Shown one piece after another: positions 18,151 to 29,152 of a DNA stretch of 64,000 bases. Each line of letters starts with the position of its first letter. Position 1 is the first letter of the stretch. The DNA lies in NCBI RefSeq assembly GCF_022836845.1, contig NZ_JAJNNZ010000010.1, forward strand, positions 1 through 64,000. Direction: 5' to 3'. Under the pieces are notes generated by a model. It saw nothing but the letters and a program-made list of their open reading frames with translations. It was not told the origin of the DNA and ran no database searches. The DNA is from Vibrio gelatinilyticus. Its GTDB lineage: Bacteria > Pseudomonadota > Gammaproteobacteria > Enterobacterales > Vibrionaceae. The position numbers and the translations under genes were made by a program.

Positions 18151-20589
18151 ATGGCTATTAAGCATATTCTATTCGCATCTCTACTCGCGACCAGTTTAAC
18201 GGCGAATGGAACTGAGGATTTTGTAGTACAGGACATTCGAATTGAAGGACTTCAGCGTGTTGCACTCGGTGCCGCATTGCTGAAGATGCCGGTTCGAATT
18301 GGCGATACCGTCGATGGTAAAGAGATCGCCGAAATTATTAATGCGTTGTACAAATCAGGTAACTTTGAAGACATTAAGGTACTTCGTGATCAAGATACCT
18401 TAGTGGTCAGTGTCAAAGAGCGTCCTACCATCGCTAGTATCTCTTTTTCAGGCAACAAAGCGATTAAAGAAGAGCAGCTAACGCAAAACTTGGATGCATC
18501 CGGTGTACAAGTGGGCGAAGCGCTCGACCGAACTGCGTTGAGCAATATTGAAAAAGGCCTAGAAGACTTCTATTACAGCGTTGGTAAATACAACGCCAAG
18601 GTACAAGCGGTCATTACGCCACTCCCAAGAAACCGAGCTGATCTGAAATTTGTATTTACTGAAGGTGTATCAGCCAAAATCAAACAGATTAACTTTATCG
18701 GAAACGAAGTATTTCCAGATGAAGAACTGTTATCACGCTTTAATCTTGGTGTTGATGTCGCTTGGTGGAACTTCCTAGCTGATGATAAGTATCAAAAACA
18801 GGTGCTTGCAGGTGATATCGAAGCATTGAAGTCTTACTACCTTGACCGTGGTTACCTTAAGTTTAAAGTTGATACCACTCAGGTGTCGATTTCGCCAGAT
18901 AAAAAAGGCGTATACATCAGCCTGGGGCTGGATGAAGGTAACCCTTATACCGTCAAAGACGTTAAGTTTCGAGGCCAGTTAATTGGCAAGCAAAGTGAAT
19001 TCGCTGAGATGGTCCCATTTGCAGCAGGGGATACCTATAACGGCTCAAGCGTGACGGCTCTTGAAGAAAACATTAAACGAGTGCTGGGTGAGTCTGGCTA
19101 CGCCTACCCACAAGTGCGGACGATTCCCGAGTTTGATGATGAGAACCAACAGGTATCATTGGTCATCAATGTCGAATCCGGCAGCCGAATTTATGTTCGT
19201 GACATTCGCTTTACAGGCAATAACTCAACCAAAGATGAAGTTCTTCGCCGCGAAATGCGTCAGATGGAAGCGAGTTGGTTGAATTCTAAGTCTATTGAAG
19301 CGGGTAAAAACCGTCTTAACCGCCTAGGCTTTTTTGAAACCGTCGATGTGCAAACGGTTCGTGTACCAGGCAGTGATGACCAAGTGGACTTAGTCTATAA
19401 CGTTAAAGAAGCGAACTCGGGCAGTGTCAACTTTGGTGTTGGCTACGGTACCGAATCTGGGGTAAGTTTCCAGGTGGGTTTGCAACAAGATAACTTTGCG
19501 GGATCCGGCGACCGTGTTGGTGTCAGCGCGATGACCAATAAGTACCAAAAAAATATCACCTTAGATTACCGTAACCCATTCTGGAACCTTGATGGTGTCA
19601 GCTTAGGTGGTCAGGTATTCTACAATGAATTTGAAGCATCAAAAGCGGGTATTATTGACTATACCGACCAAAGTTATGGTGCCACGTTGACTTGGGGTTT
19701 TCCGGTTGACGAATTGAACTATTTTGAGTTTGGTGGTGGTTATACCCACAGTCGTTTAGGGAACATCAAAGAGTACGTTCAAATCGAGAAGTTCTTGCAA
19801 GCGCAAGAGAAAAACCGCGATGCGGAAGGTAACTTGATAACTGATGACTTCCACTTCACTGTGTCTTGGACTCGCAACAACTTGAATCGAGGACGCATGC
19901 CTACGGCTGGTAACCATCAAAAGAGTTATTACAAGATGACGGTACCTGGCTCGGATACTCAATACTTCAAGATGCAATACGACGTCAGGCAGTATTTCCC
20001 TATTACACAAAGCCATGACTTTACGTTATTGTTACGTGGTCGTTTAGGCTACGGCAACGGTTATGGTCAAACTAACGGCAATGATAACTTATTACCGTTT
20101 TATGAAAACTTCTATGTCGGTGGCTTCTCGACTCTTAGGGGCTTTAGACAGAACTCGGTAGGACCGAAAGCGGTGTATAACGATCCAAACGGCGGCGGTT
20201 GTGGTAACGTAGGTGGAAATAACCCTTGTTACTCAGCAACAGAGCAATCGGTTGGTGGTAACGCAGTAGCGCTGGCCAGTATGGAGTTGATTGTTCCGAC
20301 ACCATTTGCTTCAGACGAATTTAAAAATCAAATTCGCACTAGCGTGTTTGTCGATGCTGCGAGTCTATGGGATACAGAATTTTCATACTTAACACCGGAC
20401 CCTAACATGCCGGGTAAAAAGTATTATTATGATTACTCGGATCCATCCAACTTCCGAGCATCGTTGGGTGTAGCAGTACAATGGATGTCACCTATGGGAC
20501 CATTAGTATTCTCACTCGCGAAACCAATCAAGAAGTTTGAAGGTGATAAAGAAGAGTTCTTCACCTTTACTATTGGTAACACATTCTAA
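18151..20589 (+). CDS. bamA: outer membrane protein assembly factor BamA
   Basis: Essential Omp85 protein that inserts beta-barrel proteins into the outer membrane. It begins with a short signal peptide (ILFASLLATSLTANG). Five POTRA domains span roughly residues 22-420, and a C-terminal 16-strand barrel ends in the outer-membrane Phe signature (FFTFTIGNTF). The conserved GGFSTLRGFRQNSVGP motif of barrel loop 6 is near 655. The length is 812 residues. skp follows after 17 bases. BamC and the BamA-related protease BepA are also in this window. Confidence 0.98.
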   Translation: MAIKHILFASLLATSLTANGTEDFVVQDIRIEGLQRVALGAALLKMPVRIGDTVDGKEIAEIINALYKSGNFEDIKVLRDQDTLVVSVKERPTIASISFSGNKAIKEEQLTQNLDASGVQVGEALDRTALSNIEKGLEDFYYSVGKYNAKVQAVITPLPRNRADLKFVFTEGVSAKIKQINFIGNEVFPDEELLSRFNLGVDVAWWNFLADDKYQKQVLAGDIEALKSYYLDRGYLKFKVDTTQVSISPDKKGVYISLGLDEGNPYTVKDVKFRGQLIGKQSEFAEMVPFAAGDTYNGSSVTALEENIKRVLGESGYAYPQVRTIPEFDDENQQVSLVINVESGSRIYVRDIRFTGNNSTKDEVLRREMRQMEASWLNSKSIEAGKNRLNRLGFFETVDVQTVRVPGSDDQVDLVYNVKEANSGSVNFGVGYGTESGVSFQVGLQQDNFAGSGDRVGVSAMTNKYQKNITLDYRNPFWNLDGVSLGGQVFYNEFEASKAGIIDYTDQSYGATLTWGFPVDELNYFEFGGGYTHSRLGNIKEYVQIEKFLQAQEKNRDAEGNLITDDFHFTVSWTRNNLNRGRMPTAGNHQKSYYKMTVPGSDTQYFKMQYDVRQYFPITQSHDFTLLLRGRLGYGNGYGQTNGNDNLLPFYENFYVGGFSTLRGFRQNSVGPKAVYNDPNGGGCGNVGGNNPCYSATEQSVGGNAVALASMELIVPTPFASDEFKNQIRTSVFVDAASLWDTEFSYLTPDPNMPGKKYYYDYSDPSNFRASLGVAVQWMSPMGPLVFSLAKPIKKFEGDKEEFFTFTIGNTF

Positions 20590-20606
20590 ATTTAGAGGAA
20601 TCGACT

Positions 20607-21116
20607 TTGAAAAAAATGATGAAAGCGGCTGGACTTGGCCTTGTAGTTTTAACATCTTCACTGTTTGCTCACGCTGCAGAAGCGGCGCAAAAAATTGGCT
20701 ATGTAAATACGATACAAGTGTTCCAAGAACTCCCGCAGCGTGAAGCGGTTCTTCAGAAACTTCAGGAAGAGTTCAAAGATAAGGCTGCAGAGCTGCAAGC
20801 GATTCAAGCAGAAGCGGCCAAGAAAATGGAAAAGCTTCAGCGTGACGGTGAGCTGCTAGGAACTGAAGAAATTGAAAAGCTGCGTATTGAAATCGGTCAG
20901 CTAGATAGCAACTACAAGATCAAGGGACAGGCGCTAGAAAAAGCAAGCCAACGCCGCGAAAGCGAAGAGAAGCAAAAGCTGTTTAAACTGATTCAAGATG
21001 CTGTTAAGACCGTTGCTGAGAAAGAAGGTTATGACATCATCATTGACATCCAGGCTGTAGGTTATGCTAAGCCTGAATTTGATATTTCAGAAAGCGTGAT
21101 CCAGTCACTTAAATAA
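20607..21116 (+). CDS. skp: periplasmic chaperone Skp/OmpH
   Basis: Trimeric jellyfish-shaped chaperone that carries unfolded outer-membrane proteins through the periplasm to BamA. A signal peptide ends near AHAAEA. The mature protein starts QKIGYVN, then a long charged coiled coil (about 45-130), and returns to the body strand (GYDIIIDIQAVGYA). The start is TTG at 20607, eight bases after GAGG; ATG three codons later is poorly spaced. Its 169 residues are normal for OmpH/Skp. Confidence 0.95.
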   Translation: MKKMMKAAGLGLVVLTSSLFAHAAEAAQKIGYVNTIQVFQELPQREAVLQKLQEEFKDKAAELQAIQAEAAKKMEKLQRDGELLGTEEIEKLRIEIGQLDSNYKIKGQALEKASQRRESEEKQKLFKLIQDAVKTVAEKEGYDIIIDIQAVGYAKPEFDISESVIQSLK

Positions 21117-21158
21117 CTCTCTGACACTCAAATAATATTAGGTATACGGCGATTAAAA

Positions 21159-22190
21159 ATGACAGCGTTGACTTTAGCAAAACTGGCTGAGATAGCAGGA
21201 GCGCAGCTACACGGAGATGGCAGCGTAATGATTCACTCTGTTGCACCTATGGATAGGGCTGGCAACGGTGAGATTACTTTCTTATCAAATGTGAAGTATG
21301 CCAAACATCTTGGTGAATGTAAGGCATCAGCAGTGATGGTTAAAGCGTCACAATTAGAACTGTGTAATACTAATGTTCTTGTCGTTGATGACCCTTATGT
21401 TGCCTATGCTAAGGTCGCTCAGGCGCTTGATACAACACCAGCGCCAGCGTCTGACATTGCCAGTAGCGCGGTTATTGATTCAAGCGCGACGCTAGCAGGT
21501 AGCGTTTCTATCGGTGCTAACGCCGTTATAGAGGCTGATGTTGAGCTTGCGGAAGGCGTGATCATTGGAGCGGGCTGCTTTATTGGTAAAGGCACTAAAA
21601 TTGGTGCGAATACTAAGTTATGGTCCAACGTTTCAGTCTACCATGACGTACGTATTGGCAGTGACTGTCTGATTCAAGCGAATGCAGTGATCGGTTCTGA
21701 TGGTTTTGGTTATGCCAACGAAAAAGGTGAGTGGGTGAAGATCCCTCAAGTCGGTTCCGTCGTTATCGGTAATCGAGTTGAAATCGGCTCTTGCACCACA
21801 ATAGATCGTGGTGCCCTTGATAACACAATTATCGAAGATAACGTTATTTTGGATAATCAGTTGCAAGTCGCTCACAACGTTCATATTGGTTATGGCACAG
21901 CAATCGCCGGAGGCACGGTCGTCGCGGGCAGTACCACGATTGGTAAGTACTGCATCATTGGCGGTGCATGCGTGATCAATGGCCATATTGAAATCACCGA
22001 TGGTGTGACCATTACTGGGATGGGAATGGTAATGAGAAGCATCACTGAAAAAGGGATGTATTCTTCAGGTATTCCGCTTCAGGCGAACAAAGAGTGGCGA
22101 AAGACTGCGACTCGAGTCCACCGCATTGATGAGATGAATAAGCGATTGAAAGCCGTTGAGAAACAGCTAGAGCAGAACGAAAGGGTTTAA
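21159..22190 (+). CDS. lpxD: UDP-3-O-(3-hydroxymyristoyl)glucosamine N-acyltransferase
   Basis: Third step of lipid A synthesis: adds the N-linked hydroxyacyl chain to UDP-3-O-acyl-glucosamine. The N-terminal uridine-binding domain has [18 protein letters not shown] left-handed beta-helix of hexapeptide repeats (about 100-310) carries the catalytic His in [14 protein letters not shown], and a C-terminal helix ends it ([16 protein letters not shown]). It is 343 residues. It is the last gene before a strong terminator, which separates it from fabZ and lpxA. Confidence 0.97.
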   Translation: MTALTLAKLAEIAGAQLHGDGSVMIHSVAPMDRAGNGEITFLSNVKYAKHLGECKASAVMVKASQLELCNTNVLVVDDPYVAYAKVAQALDTTPAPASDIASSAVIDSSATLAGSVSIGANAVIEADVELAEGVIIGAGCFIGKGTKIGANTKLWSNVSVYHDVRIGSDCLIQANAVIGSDGFGYANEKGEWVKIPQVGSVVIGNRVEIGSCTTIDRGALDNTIIEDNVILDNQLQVAHNVHIGYGTAIAGGTVVAGSTTIGKYCIIGGACVINGHIEITDGVTITGMGMVMRSITEKGMYSSGIPLQANKEWRKTATRVHRIDEMNKRLKAVEKQLEQNERV

Positions 22191-22204
22191 CCTTGCTGCT
22201 TGAT

Positions 22205-22237
22205 AAAAAAAGGCTCGCTATTAGCGAGTCTTTTTCG
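22205..22237 (+). terminator. Terminator after lpxD
   Basis: AAAGGCTCGCTA-TTAGCGAGTCTTTTT: a stem of GACTCGCTAA-type pairing followed by five T. It ends the uppS-to-lpxD unit and implies a separate promoter for fabZ-lpxA. Confidence 0.85.
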
Positions 22238-22367
22238 TGTATGAATTTGTAAGACCGATCATTGACTTTGTTCTAAGCTTTATAAGTTTTAACACAGTTT
22301 GTGACCGCGTATGACACAAGTAATGAAGTAGAACTTATCTACTCTGCAACTTCAGGTTGAATGAGTA

Positions 22368-22373
22368 TATAAT
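22368..22373 (+). promoter_or_regulatory. candidate -10 element for fabZ
   Basis: A perfect TATAAT lies 34 bases before the fabZ ATG and downstream of the lpxD terminator. The -35 region 17 bases upstream (TGCAAC) is weak, so an activator or alternative upstream contacts may be involved. Confidence 0.5.
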
Positions 22374-22406
22374 GCCTCGAGTAGGTAAAGAATTGAAAAT
22401 AGGATT

Positions 22407-22865
22407 ATGACTTTGAGTACTGATACAAAAACAATGAACATCACTGAGATCCAGGAACTGCTGCCTCACCGCTACCCATTTCTGTTGATTGATCGCGTAG
22501 TAGATTTTCAAGAAGAAAAATACTTAACGGCGATAAAAAATGTATCAGTGAATGAACCTCAATTTACCGGGCACTTTCCTCAGTTACCTGTATTTCCCGG
22601 CGTTTTAATTCTCGAAGCAATGGCGCAAGCGACCGGACTGTTAGCGTTTAAATCGTTTGGTGCTCCTTCGGGGAACGAATTGTATTATTTTGCAAGCGTT
22701 GATAAAGCTAAGTTTCGCAAACCGGTTGTCCCTGGAGACCAATTGGTGATCGAGGTTGAGTTTGTGAAAGAACGTCGAGGTATTGCAGCGTTTAACTGTA
22801 TTGCAAAAGTTGACGGTGATGTCGTTTGTTCAGCTGAGCTGAAATGTGCTCGTAGAGAGTTTTAA
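22407..22865 (+). CDS. fabZ: 3-hydroxyacyl-[acyl-carrier-protein] dehydratase FabZ
   Basis: Hot-dog-fold dehydratase of type II fatty acid synthesis; it removes water from 3-hydroxyacyl-ACP and so competes with LpxA for the same substrate pool. The core motif is [14 protein letters not shown] near residues 18-31, and the active site is [20 protein letters not shown] with catalytic His and Glu. Its 152 residues are normal. The conserved part starts at MNITEIQ (residue 10), so a slightly later start is possible. lpxA begins one base after the stop codon. Confidence 0.96.
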   Translation: MTLSTDTKTMNITEIQELLPHRYPFLLIDRVVDFQEEKYLTAIKNVSVNEPQFTGHFPQLPVFPGVLILEAMAQATGLLAFKSFGAPSGNELYYFASVDKAKFRKPVVPGDQLVIEVEFVKERRGIAAFNCIAKVDGDVVCSAELKCARREF

Positions 22866-22866
22866 T

Positions 22867-23655
22867 ATGATTCATGAAAGTGCGCAAATTCACCCAGCAG
22901 CGGTAGTTGAAGAGGGCGCAAAAATTGCTGCCAATGTCACCGTCGGTCCCTTTACTTATATTACATCTGGTGTCGAAATCGGTGAAGGCACCGAAATCAT
23001 GTCTCACGTTGTGATTAAAGGCAATACTGTTATTGGCAAAGACAATCGTATCTTTCCAAATGCTGTGATCGGTGAAGAAAACCAAGACAAGAAATACTCA
23101 GGTGAAGATACGCGAGTCATCATTGGTGATCGCAATGTCATCCGTGAAGCCGTTCAAATTCATCGCGGTACGGTTCAAGACAAAACGCAAACTGTAATTG
23201 GCAATGATAACTTGTTGTGCGTCAACGCTCACGTGGCACATGATGTGATTGTGGGTAACCATACGCACATAGGTAACAATGCGATCTTGGGCGGTCATGT
23301 GACCGTTCACGATCATGCTGGGGTTATGGCACTGTCTGCTATTCACCCATTTTGTACTGTTGGTGCTTTTGCTTACATTGGGGGTTGCTCAGCTGTGGTT
23401 CAAGATGTGCCTCCGTACGTTCTTGCTCAAGGCAACCATGCGACTCCGTTTGGCTTGAACCTTGTAGGTTTAAAGCGCAACGGTTTCGAGAAACCAGAGC
23501 TACGTGCTTTACAAAAAGCGTACAAAGAAATCTACCGTTCAGGTAAAACACTGGCAGAAGTAAAACCTATCTTAGCTGAAATGGCTCTGGAGTGGGATTC
23601 TGTTGGACGCTTTGTCGATATTTTGGAAAACTCTGAGCGTGGCATTATCCGCTAA
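22867..23655 (+). CDS. lpxA: acyl-ACP:UDP-N-acetylglucosamine O-acyltransferase
   Basis: First step of lipid A synthesis. It is a homotrimer of left-handed beta-helices built from hexapeptide repeats over residues ~1-190, with catalytic His in [13 protein letters not shown] and a C-terminal helical domain ([15 protein letters not shown]). ATG at 22867 gives 262 residues and the conserved N terminus [14 protein letters not shown]; the longer frame upstream overlaps fabZ and is not used. It is coupled to fabZ (TAATATG junction). Confidence 0.97.
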   Translation: MIHESAQIHPAAVVEEGAKIAANVTVGPFTYITSGVEIGEGTEIMSHVVIKGNTVIGKDNRIFPNAVIGEENQDKKYSGEDTRVIIGDRNVIREAVQIHRGTVQDKTQTVIGNDNLLCVNAHVAHDVIVGNHTHIGNNAILGGHVTVHDHAGVMALSAIHPFCTVGAFAYIGGCSAVVQDVPPYVLAQGNHATPFGLNLVGLKRNGFEKPELRALQKAYKEIYRSGKTLAEVKPILAEMALEWDSVGRFVDILENSERGIIR

Positions 23656-23678
23656 ACGGCTTTCAAGTTAGAGTCACA

Positions 23679-23712
23679 AAAGATCGCTGTCTGTTTGGAG
23701 AGCGATCTTTTT
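23679..23712 (+). terminator. terminator-like hairpin between lpxA and lpxB
   Basis: AAAGATCGCT (23679-23688) and AGCGATCTTT (23701-23710) with a 12-base loop and five T. In E. coli lpxA and lpxB are close and co-transcribed; here a 133-base gap with this hairpin suggests at least partial separation. Confidence 0.75.
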
Positions 23713-23788
23713 GTCTTTAATACACAGTAACATAAACAGAGCGTGGCTCTAGGCAGACTCATTGCAGATCAAGAAATAGGAATGCATC

Positions 23789-24928
23789 ATGGAAAAACCT
23801 TTACGTATTGGGATTGTAGCCGGGGAGTTATCCGGTGATACATTGGGTGAAGGCTTTATCAAAGCGGTAAAACAACAATATCCAAATGCTGAATTTGTTG
23901 GCATCGGCGGGCCTAAAATGATCGCGCAGGGCTGCCAGTCTTTGTTTGACATGGAAGAGCTGTCAGTTATGGGTTTAGTGGAAGTTCTTGGTCGCTTAAA
24001 ACGCTTATTGCGGGTGAAAGCAGAGTTGGTTGAATACTTTACCAGTAACCCACCGGATGTGTTTGTGGGTATTGATGCCCCCGATTTCAATTTGCGCTTA
24101 GAGCTCGATCTTAAATCATCAGGCATTAAAACCGTCCATTACGTTAGCCCTTCAGTTTGGGCTTGGCGCCAAAAACGCATCCATAAAATTGCCAAAGCGA
24201 CCAACTTAGTTTTGGCTTTCTTGCCCTTTGAAAAAGCGTTCTATGATAAGTTCAATGTGCCTTGTGAGTTTATCGGCCATACGCTAGCAGATGCGATACC
24301 GATGCATAGCGACAAAACTCAGGCTCGAGAATTACTTGGAGTAGAGCAAAACAAAAAATGGCTTGCTGTTTTGCCCGGTAGTCGAGGTAACGAACTAAAA
24401 ATGCTTTCTGAACCGTTCATTAAAACGTGTCAGAAGTTGCACGCAGACGATCCTTCGATTGGTTTTCTTGTCGCAGCGGTCAATGACAAAAGAAAAGAAC
24501 AGTTTGAACAAGCCTGGCAGCAGCACGCGCCAGAGTTAGAGTTCACCATCATTCAAGACACCGCTAGGAATGTCATTACGGCTTCAGACGTTGTGCTTCT
24601 AGCCTCTGGTACGGTCGCTCTTGAATGTATGCTGATAAAAAGGCCAATGGTCGTCGGTTATCGAGTGAACGCGATTACCGCTTTTATTGCGAAAAGACTC
24701 GTTAAAACGAAGTATGTTTCTTTACCTAATATTTTGGCAGATGAAGAGATCGTTAAGGAATACCTTCTTGAAGAGTGTACCCCAGAGAATTTGCACGCAG
24801 AGTTGAGCCGTTTACTGAGCCAAAATAATGAGCCGATCATTGAACGCTTTACCGAAATGCACCAGTGGATTAAGAAAGACGCAGATAAACAAGCGGCTCA
24901 AGCCGTGTTAGCTCTCATCAATAAGTAG
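23789..24928 (+). CDS. lpxB: lipid-A-disaccharide synthase
   Basis: GT19 glycosyltransferase joining 2,3-diacylglucosamine-1-phosphate to UDP-diacylglucosamine to form the lipid A disaccharide at the inner membrane. Motifs include [16 protein letters not shown] at the N terminus, [30 protein letters not shown] and [12 protein letters not shown], with [11 protein letters not shown] in the C-terminal donor domain. Its 379 residues are normal. rnhB follows after seven bases. Confidence 0.97.
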   Translation: MEKPLRIGIVAGELSGDTLGEGFIKAVKQQYPNAEFVGIGGPKMIAQGCQSLFDMEELSVMGLVEVLGRLKRLLRVKAELVEYFTSNPPDVFVGIDAPDFNLRLELDLKSSGIKTVHYVSPSVWAWRQKRIHKIAKATNLVLAFLPFEKAFYDKFNVPCEFIGHTLADAIPMHSDKTQARELLGVEQNKKWLAVLPGSRGNELKMLSEPFIKTCQKLHADDPSIGFLVAAVNDKRKEQFEQAWQQHAPELEFTIIQDTARNVITASDVVLLASGTVALECMLIKRPMVVGYRVNAITAFIAKRLVKTKYVSLPNILADEEIVKEYLLEECTPENLHAELSRLLSQNNEPIIERFTEMHQWIKKDADKQAAQAVLALINK

Positions 24929-24935
24929 CCAAAAT

Positions 24936-25553
24936 ATGACGAAGAAAGTAATAGAATACCCAGAATTTGAATACCCGCAGGGCTACCAATTGATAGCAGG
25001 CGTCGACGAAGTCGGACGAGGCCCTCTGGTTGGTGATGTGGTGACCGCGGCTGTTATCCTAGATCCTAACCAACCAATTGATGGTTTAACCGATTCAAAG
25101 AAATTGTCAGAGAAAAAAAGGTTAGCGCTTTACCCGGAAATCAAGAGTAAAGCCTTGGCTTGGTCGGTTGGTCGTTGCTCCCCTGAAGAGATAGACGAGT
25201 TGAATATTCTGCAAGCGACGATGGTGGCGATGCAACGCGCTATAGAAGGGCTTGCTGTAGTGCCAGAGTTTGTGCTTATTGATGGCAATCGTGTTCCTAG
25301 CTTGCCGATGGCAGCACAAGCGGTAGTTAAGGGCGATCTTCGAGTCGCTGAAATCAGTGCCGCCTCCATTATCGCCAAAGTGGTGAGAGATAAAGAGATG
25401 GAAGAGCTAGATAAACAGTACCCTGAATTTGGTTTTGCCAAACACAAAGGCTACCCGACTAAAGCGCACTTTGAAGCCATCGAAAAACATGGTGTTATTG
25501 CTCAACACCGTAAAAGCTTTAAGCCAGTCAAGCGAGCACTCGGCATCGAGTGA
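24936..25553 (+). CDS. rnhB: ribonuclease HII
   Basis: Cleaves RNA in RNA/DNA hybrids, in particular single ribonucleotides misincorporated in DNA. The acidic active site is visible as [15 protein letters not shown] (Asp-Glu near residues 24-25), LIDGNRVP, and [17 protein letters not shown]. Its 205 residues are normal. It lies between lpxB and dnaE, the conserved order. The type I enzyme RnhA is also encoded in this window next to dnaQ. Confidence 0.96.
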   Translation: MTKKVIEYPEFEYPQGYQLIAGVDEVGRGPLVGDVVTAAVILDPNQPIDGLTDSKKLSEKKRLALYPEIKSKALAWSVGRCSPEEIDELNILQATMVAMQRAIEGLAVVPEFVLIDGNRVPSLPMAAQAVVKGDLRVAEISAASIIAKVVRDKEMEELDKQYPEFGFAKHKGYPTKAHFEAIEKHGVIAQHRKSFKPVKRALGIE

Positions 25554-25632
25554 AATTGCAATTAATAATTGCTAATCTAGGCTACAGTCTGTAGCTGCCA
25601 AGTTTATTGTCGTGACGAGTTAGGAACCATCT

Positions 25633-28600
25633 ATGTCAGACCCCAAGTTTATACACTTACGCGTACACAGTGATTTTTCTATGGTTGACGGGCTGTCGAA
25701 AGTCCCACCTTTAGTTAAGAAAGTCGCAGAAATGGGGATGCCAGCCATGGCATTGACAGATTTCACTAACTTATGTGGTTTAGTGAAGTTTTACGGTACT
25801 GCTCATTCTTGCGGTATTAAGCCGATCATTGGTGCTGATTTTTTGATGCAGTCAGATGATTTCGGTGACGATCTTACAAAAATTACCATTCTTGCGTCCG
25901 ACAACAAAGGGTACAACAATCTAACACTACTAATTTCGAAAGCTTACTTACGTGGTCATGTTCAGCATCACCCTGTCATTGATAGGCAGTGGTTAGCCGA
26001 GTACGCTGAGGGGCTAATTCTTTTATCTGGCGGTAAAAGCGGTGAAATCGGTAAGGCTTTGCTGAAAGGAAATAATGCATTGGTCGAGCGTTGCCTGTCG
26101 TTTTACCATGAGCATTTTGCCGATCGTTTTTATCTAGAGTTAACCCGTACCGGAAGATCTGATGAAGAAAGTTACCTGCATTTTGCGGTTGAATTGGCCG
26201 AGCAGACTCAATTGCCCGTTGTGGCCACCAATGAAGTGGTTTTCTTAACTGAAGAGTCATTTGATGCCCATGAAATTCGAGTTGCCATACACGATGGTTA
26301 TACGCTAGAAGATCCCCGTCGGCCAAAAAATTACAGCGCACAGCAATACCTTAGAACCGAAGAGGAAATGTGTGAGTTATTTGCCGATATTCCAGAAGCA
26401 CTGCAAAACTCTGTAGAAATAGCCAAACGTTGTAATGTGACGGTACGGCTAGGTGAGTATTTCTTACCTAACTTCCCAACCGAAGGGATGAAAATAGAAG
26501 ACTTCTTAGTTAAGAAGTCTCAAGAAGGCCTTGAAAAGCGCCTCGAGTTTCTATTTCCAGAACCAGAAGTTAGAGCCGCTCGCAGGCCTGAATACGATGA
26601 GCGACTTGATATCGAATTGAACGTAATCAACCAGATGGGATTTCCCGGTTACTTCCTGATCGTTATGGAGTTTATTCAATGGTCAAAGGACAACGATATT
26701 CCCGTTGGACCTGGCCGTGGTTCTGGTGCCGGCTCTTTAGTTGCATACGCATTGAGCATCACCGATCTTGATCCACTTGAATACGATTTGCTGTTTGAGC
26801 GTTTTTTAAACCCAGAACGTGTATCCATGCCCGATTTCGATATCGACTTTTGTATGGATAAGCGTGATCAGGTGATTGACCACGTAGCGGAAATCTATGG
26901 ACGTGATGCGGTGTCGCAAATTATTACGTTCGGAACCATGGCGGCGAAAGCGGTTATTCGAGACGTTGGTCGAGTGCTGGGACACCCATTTGGTTTTGTT
27001 GATCGTATCTCTAAGCTAGTTCCGCCCGATCCGGGAATGACCCTTGAAAAAGCGTTTAAAGCAGAGCCTGCGTTACCTGAGTTATATGAAGCTGACGAGG
27101 AAGTCAAAGAGCTGATCGACAAATGTCGTATTCTGGAAGGCTGTACACGCAATGCCGGTAAGCACGCGGGTGGTGTTGTTATCTCCCCGACGACGATTAC
27201 CGACTTTGCGCCGATTTATGCTGATTCCGAAGGACAGTTCCCGGTCACTCAGTTCGATAAAAACGATGTAGAAACAGCAGGTTTGGTTAAGTTTGACTTT
27301 CTGGGTCTGCGTACACTGACGATTATTGACTGGGCCTTAGGCTTGATTAATCCTAAGTTAGAAAAGCAAGGAAAGGCACCCATACGGATCGAAGCTATCC
27401 CGCTTGATGACCAATCGTCTTTTAACTTATTGCAAAATTCCGAAACGACGGCGGTATTCCAGTTAGAATCTCGAGGAATGAAGGACTTGATTAAACGCCT
27501 TCAGCCTGATTGCTTTGAAGACATTATCGCTTTGGTAGCGTTGTTCAGGCCAGGCCCGTTGCAATCGGGGATGGTAGACAACTTTATCGACCGAAAACAT
27601 GGCCGGGAAGCGATATCCTACCCAGATGAAACATGGCAACATGAATCTCTAAAGGAAACCTTAGATCCCACTTACGGCATCATCCTTTATCAAGAGCAGG
27701 TCATGCAAATTGCCCAGATCCTTGCCGGTTATACTCTCGGTGGCGCCGATATGCTGCGTCGTGCTATGGGCAAGAAGAAACCCGAGGAAATGGCAAAACA
27801 GCGTGCCATCTTTGAAGAAGGTGCCATCAACAATGGTGTCGCTGGCGAGCTTGCAATGAAGATCTTTGACTTGGTCGAAAAGTTTGCTGGCTATGGATTT
27901 AACAAGTCTCACTCGGCAGCTTATGCCCTCGTTTCTTATCAAACGTTGTGGTTGAAAACACACTATCCGGCTGAGTTCATGGCTGCGGTAATGACGGCAG
28001 ATATGGATAACACCGAGAAAGTGGTTGGCTTGGTGGATGAATGCCATCGTATGAAGCTTAAGTTGCTTCCGCCGGACATTAACTCTGGTCTCTATCGTTT
28101 TAATGTTGATGAGAGCGGGGCGATCGTTTATGGCATTGGCGCGATTAAAGGGGTCGGTGAAGGCCCAATTGACGTGATCATTGAAGCGCGTGAGAAAGGT
28201 GGCTATTTCCGAGATCTGTTCGATTTCTGTGCACGAATCGATATTAAAAAGGTCAACAAGCGTGTAATCGAGAAACTTATTCTTGCTGGTGCTCTTGATC
28301 GATTAGGGCCACACCGCGCGGCAATGATGGCGTCGTTAAATGATGCAGTGAAGGCAGCGAGTCAGCATCATCAGGCTGAAGCGTTCGGTCAGGGTGATAT
28401 GTTTGGTGTGTTAACCGACGCACCCGAGGAAGTAGAGAACAAATATACACAGGTGCCTCGCTGGCCAGAAAAGGTCTGGTTGGAAGGAGAGCGGGAAACT
28501 TTGGGTTTATATTTGACCGGACATCCGATAAATGCTTATATTCGTGAATTGGCCAAATATACCAGCTGTCGTCTTAAAGATGCCACCCCGACGCGCCGTG

Positions 28601-29112
28601 ATCAGTCATTGACGATCGCAGGTTTGGTCATTGCCGCAAGAGTGATGACGACAAAGCGTGGAAATCGTATCGGATTAATGACTTTAGACGATCGCAGTGG
28701 TCGTATGGAAGTGATGTTGTTCTCAGATGCGTTAGATAAATACGCAGAACTTCTCGAAAAAGACAAAATTGTGGTCGTTTCTGGACAGGTCAGCTTTGAT
28801 GACTTTAATGGTGGCCTTAAAATGTCTGCCCGCGAAGTGATGGATCTTGGTAGTGCCCGAGAGAAATATACTCGAGGGTTGTCTATCTCGATATCTGAAA
28901 ACCAGATAGACGAGCGTTTTTACGAACGCTTGAGCGAAATATTAACACCCCATAAAGCGGGTACTGTTCCTGTCAATGTATACTACCAACGTACTGACGC
29001 AAGAGCGAAGTTAACGCTCGGAACAGAGTGGCGAGTAACGCCCAACGACACTTTATTAGACGAATTAAAACAGCTACTTGGTGCTGACCAGGTAGAACTC
29101 GAATTTAACTAA
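25633..29112 (+). CDS. dnaE: DNA polymerase III alpha subunit
   Basis: Replicative polymerase subunit of the chromosomal replisome. At 1159 residues it is one short of the E. coli protein. Domains: N-terminal PHP ([17 protein letters not shown]), palm with catalytic Asp401 and Asp403 in MPDFDIDFC, fingers with [14 protein letters not shown] and [15 protein letters not shown], tandem helix-hairpin-helix, OB domain ([21 protein letters not shown]) and C-terminal tau-binding region. Its proofreading partner DnaQ is encoded 8.6 kb downstream. The accA gene follows after 40 bases, as in E. coli. Confidence 0.98.
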   Translation: MSDPKFIHLRVHSDFSMVDGLSKVPPLVKKVAEMGMPAMALTDFTNLCGLVKFYGTAHSCGIKPIIGADFLMQSDDFGDDLTKITILASDNKGYNNLTLLISKAYLRGHVQHHPVIDRQWLAEYAEGLILLSGGKSGEIGKALLKGNNALVERCLSFYHEHFADRFYLELTRTGRSDEESYLHFAVELAEQTQLPVVATNEVVFLTEESFDAHEIRVAIHDGYTLEDPRRPKNYSAQQYLRTEEEMCELFADIPEALQNSVEIAKRCNVTVRLGEYFLPNFPTEGMKIEDFLVKKSQEGLEKRLEFLFPEPEVRAARRPEYDERLDIELNVINQMGFPGYFLIVMEFIQWSKDNDIPVGPGRGSGAGSLVAYALSITDLDPLEYDLLFERFLNPERVSMPDFDIDFCMDKRDQVIDHVAEIYGRDAVSQIITFGTMAAKAVIRDVGRVLGHPFGFVDRISKLVPPDPGMTLEKAFKAEPALPELYEADEEVKELIDKCRILEGCTRNAGKHAGGVVISPTTITDFAPIYADSEGQFPVTQFDKNDVETAGLVKFDFLGLRTLTIIDWALGLINPKLEKQGKAPIRIEAIPLDDQSSFNLLQNSETTAVFQLESRGMKDLIKRLQPDCFEDIIALVALFRPGPLQSGMVDNFIDRKHGREAISYPDETWQHESLKETLDPTYGIILYQEQVMQIAQILAGYTLGGADMLRRAMGKKKPEEMAKQRAIFEEGAINNGVAGELAMKIFDLVEKFAGYGFNKSHSAAYALVSYQTLWLKTHYPAEFMAAVMTADMDNTEKVVGLVDECHRMKLKLLPPDINSGLYRFNVDESGAIVYGIGAIKGVGEGPIDVIIEAREKGGYFRDLFDFCARIDIKKVNKRVIEKLILAGALDRLGPHRAAMMASLNDAVKAASQHHQAEAFGQGDMFGVLTDAPEEVENKYTQVPRWPEKVWLEGERETLGLYLTGHPINAYIRELAKYTSCRLKDATPTRRDQSLTIAGLVIAARVMTTKRGNRIGLMTLDDRSGRMEVMLFSDALDKYAELLEKDKIVVVSGQVSFDDFNGGLKMSAREVMDLGSAREKYTRGLSISISENQIDERFYERLSEILTPHKAGTVPVNVYYQRTDARAKLTLGTEWRVTPNDTLLDELKQLLGADQVELEFN

Positions 29113-29136
29113 ATTCAGCCGAATAGACGGCTGAAT
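29113..29136 (+). repeat. hairpin between dnaE and accA
   Basis: ATTCAGCCG-AATAGA-CGGCTGAAT begins right after the dnaE stop codon. There is no T-run, so it more likely punctuates the mRNA than ends transcription. Confidence 0.55.
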
Positions 29137-29152
29137 CGATAAGGATTCACAG

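Noticed and set aside
22331..22360. Possible sigma-E type promoter (GAACTT) before fabZ
   Set aside because: The -35-like GAACTT is present but no acceptable -10 partner lies at the required spacing; the TATAAT at 22368 is a better explanation.
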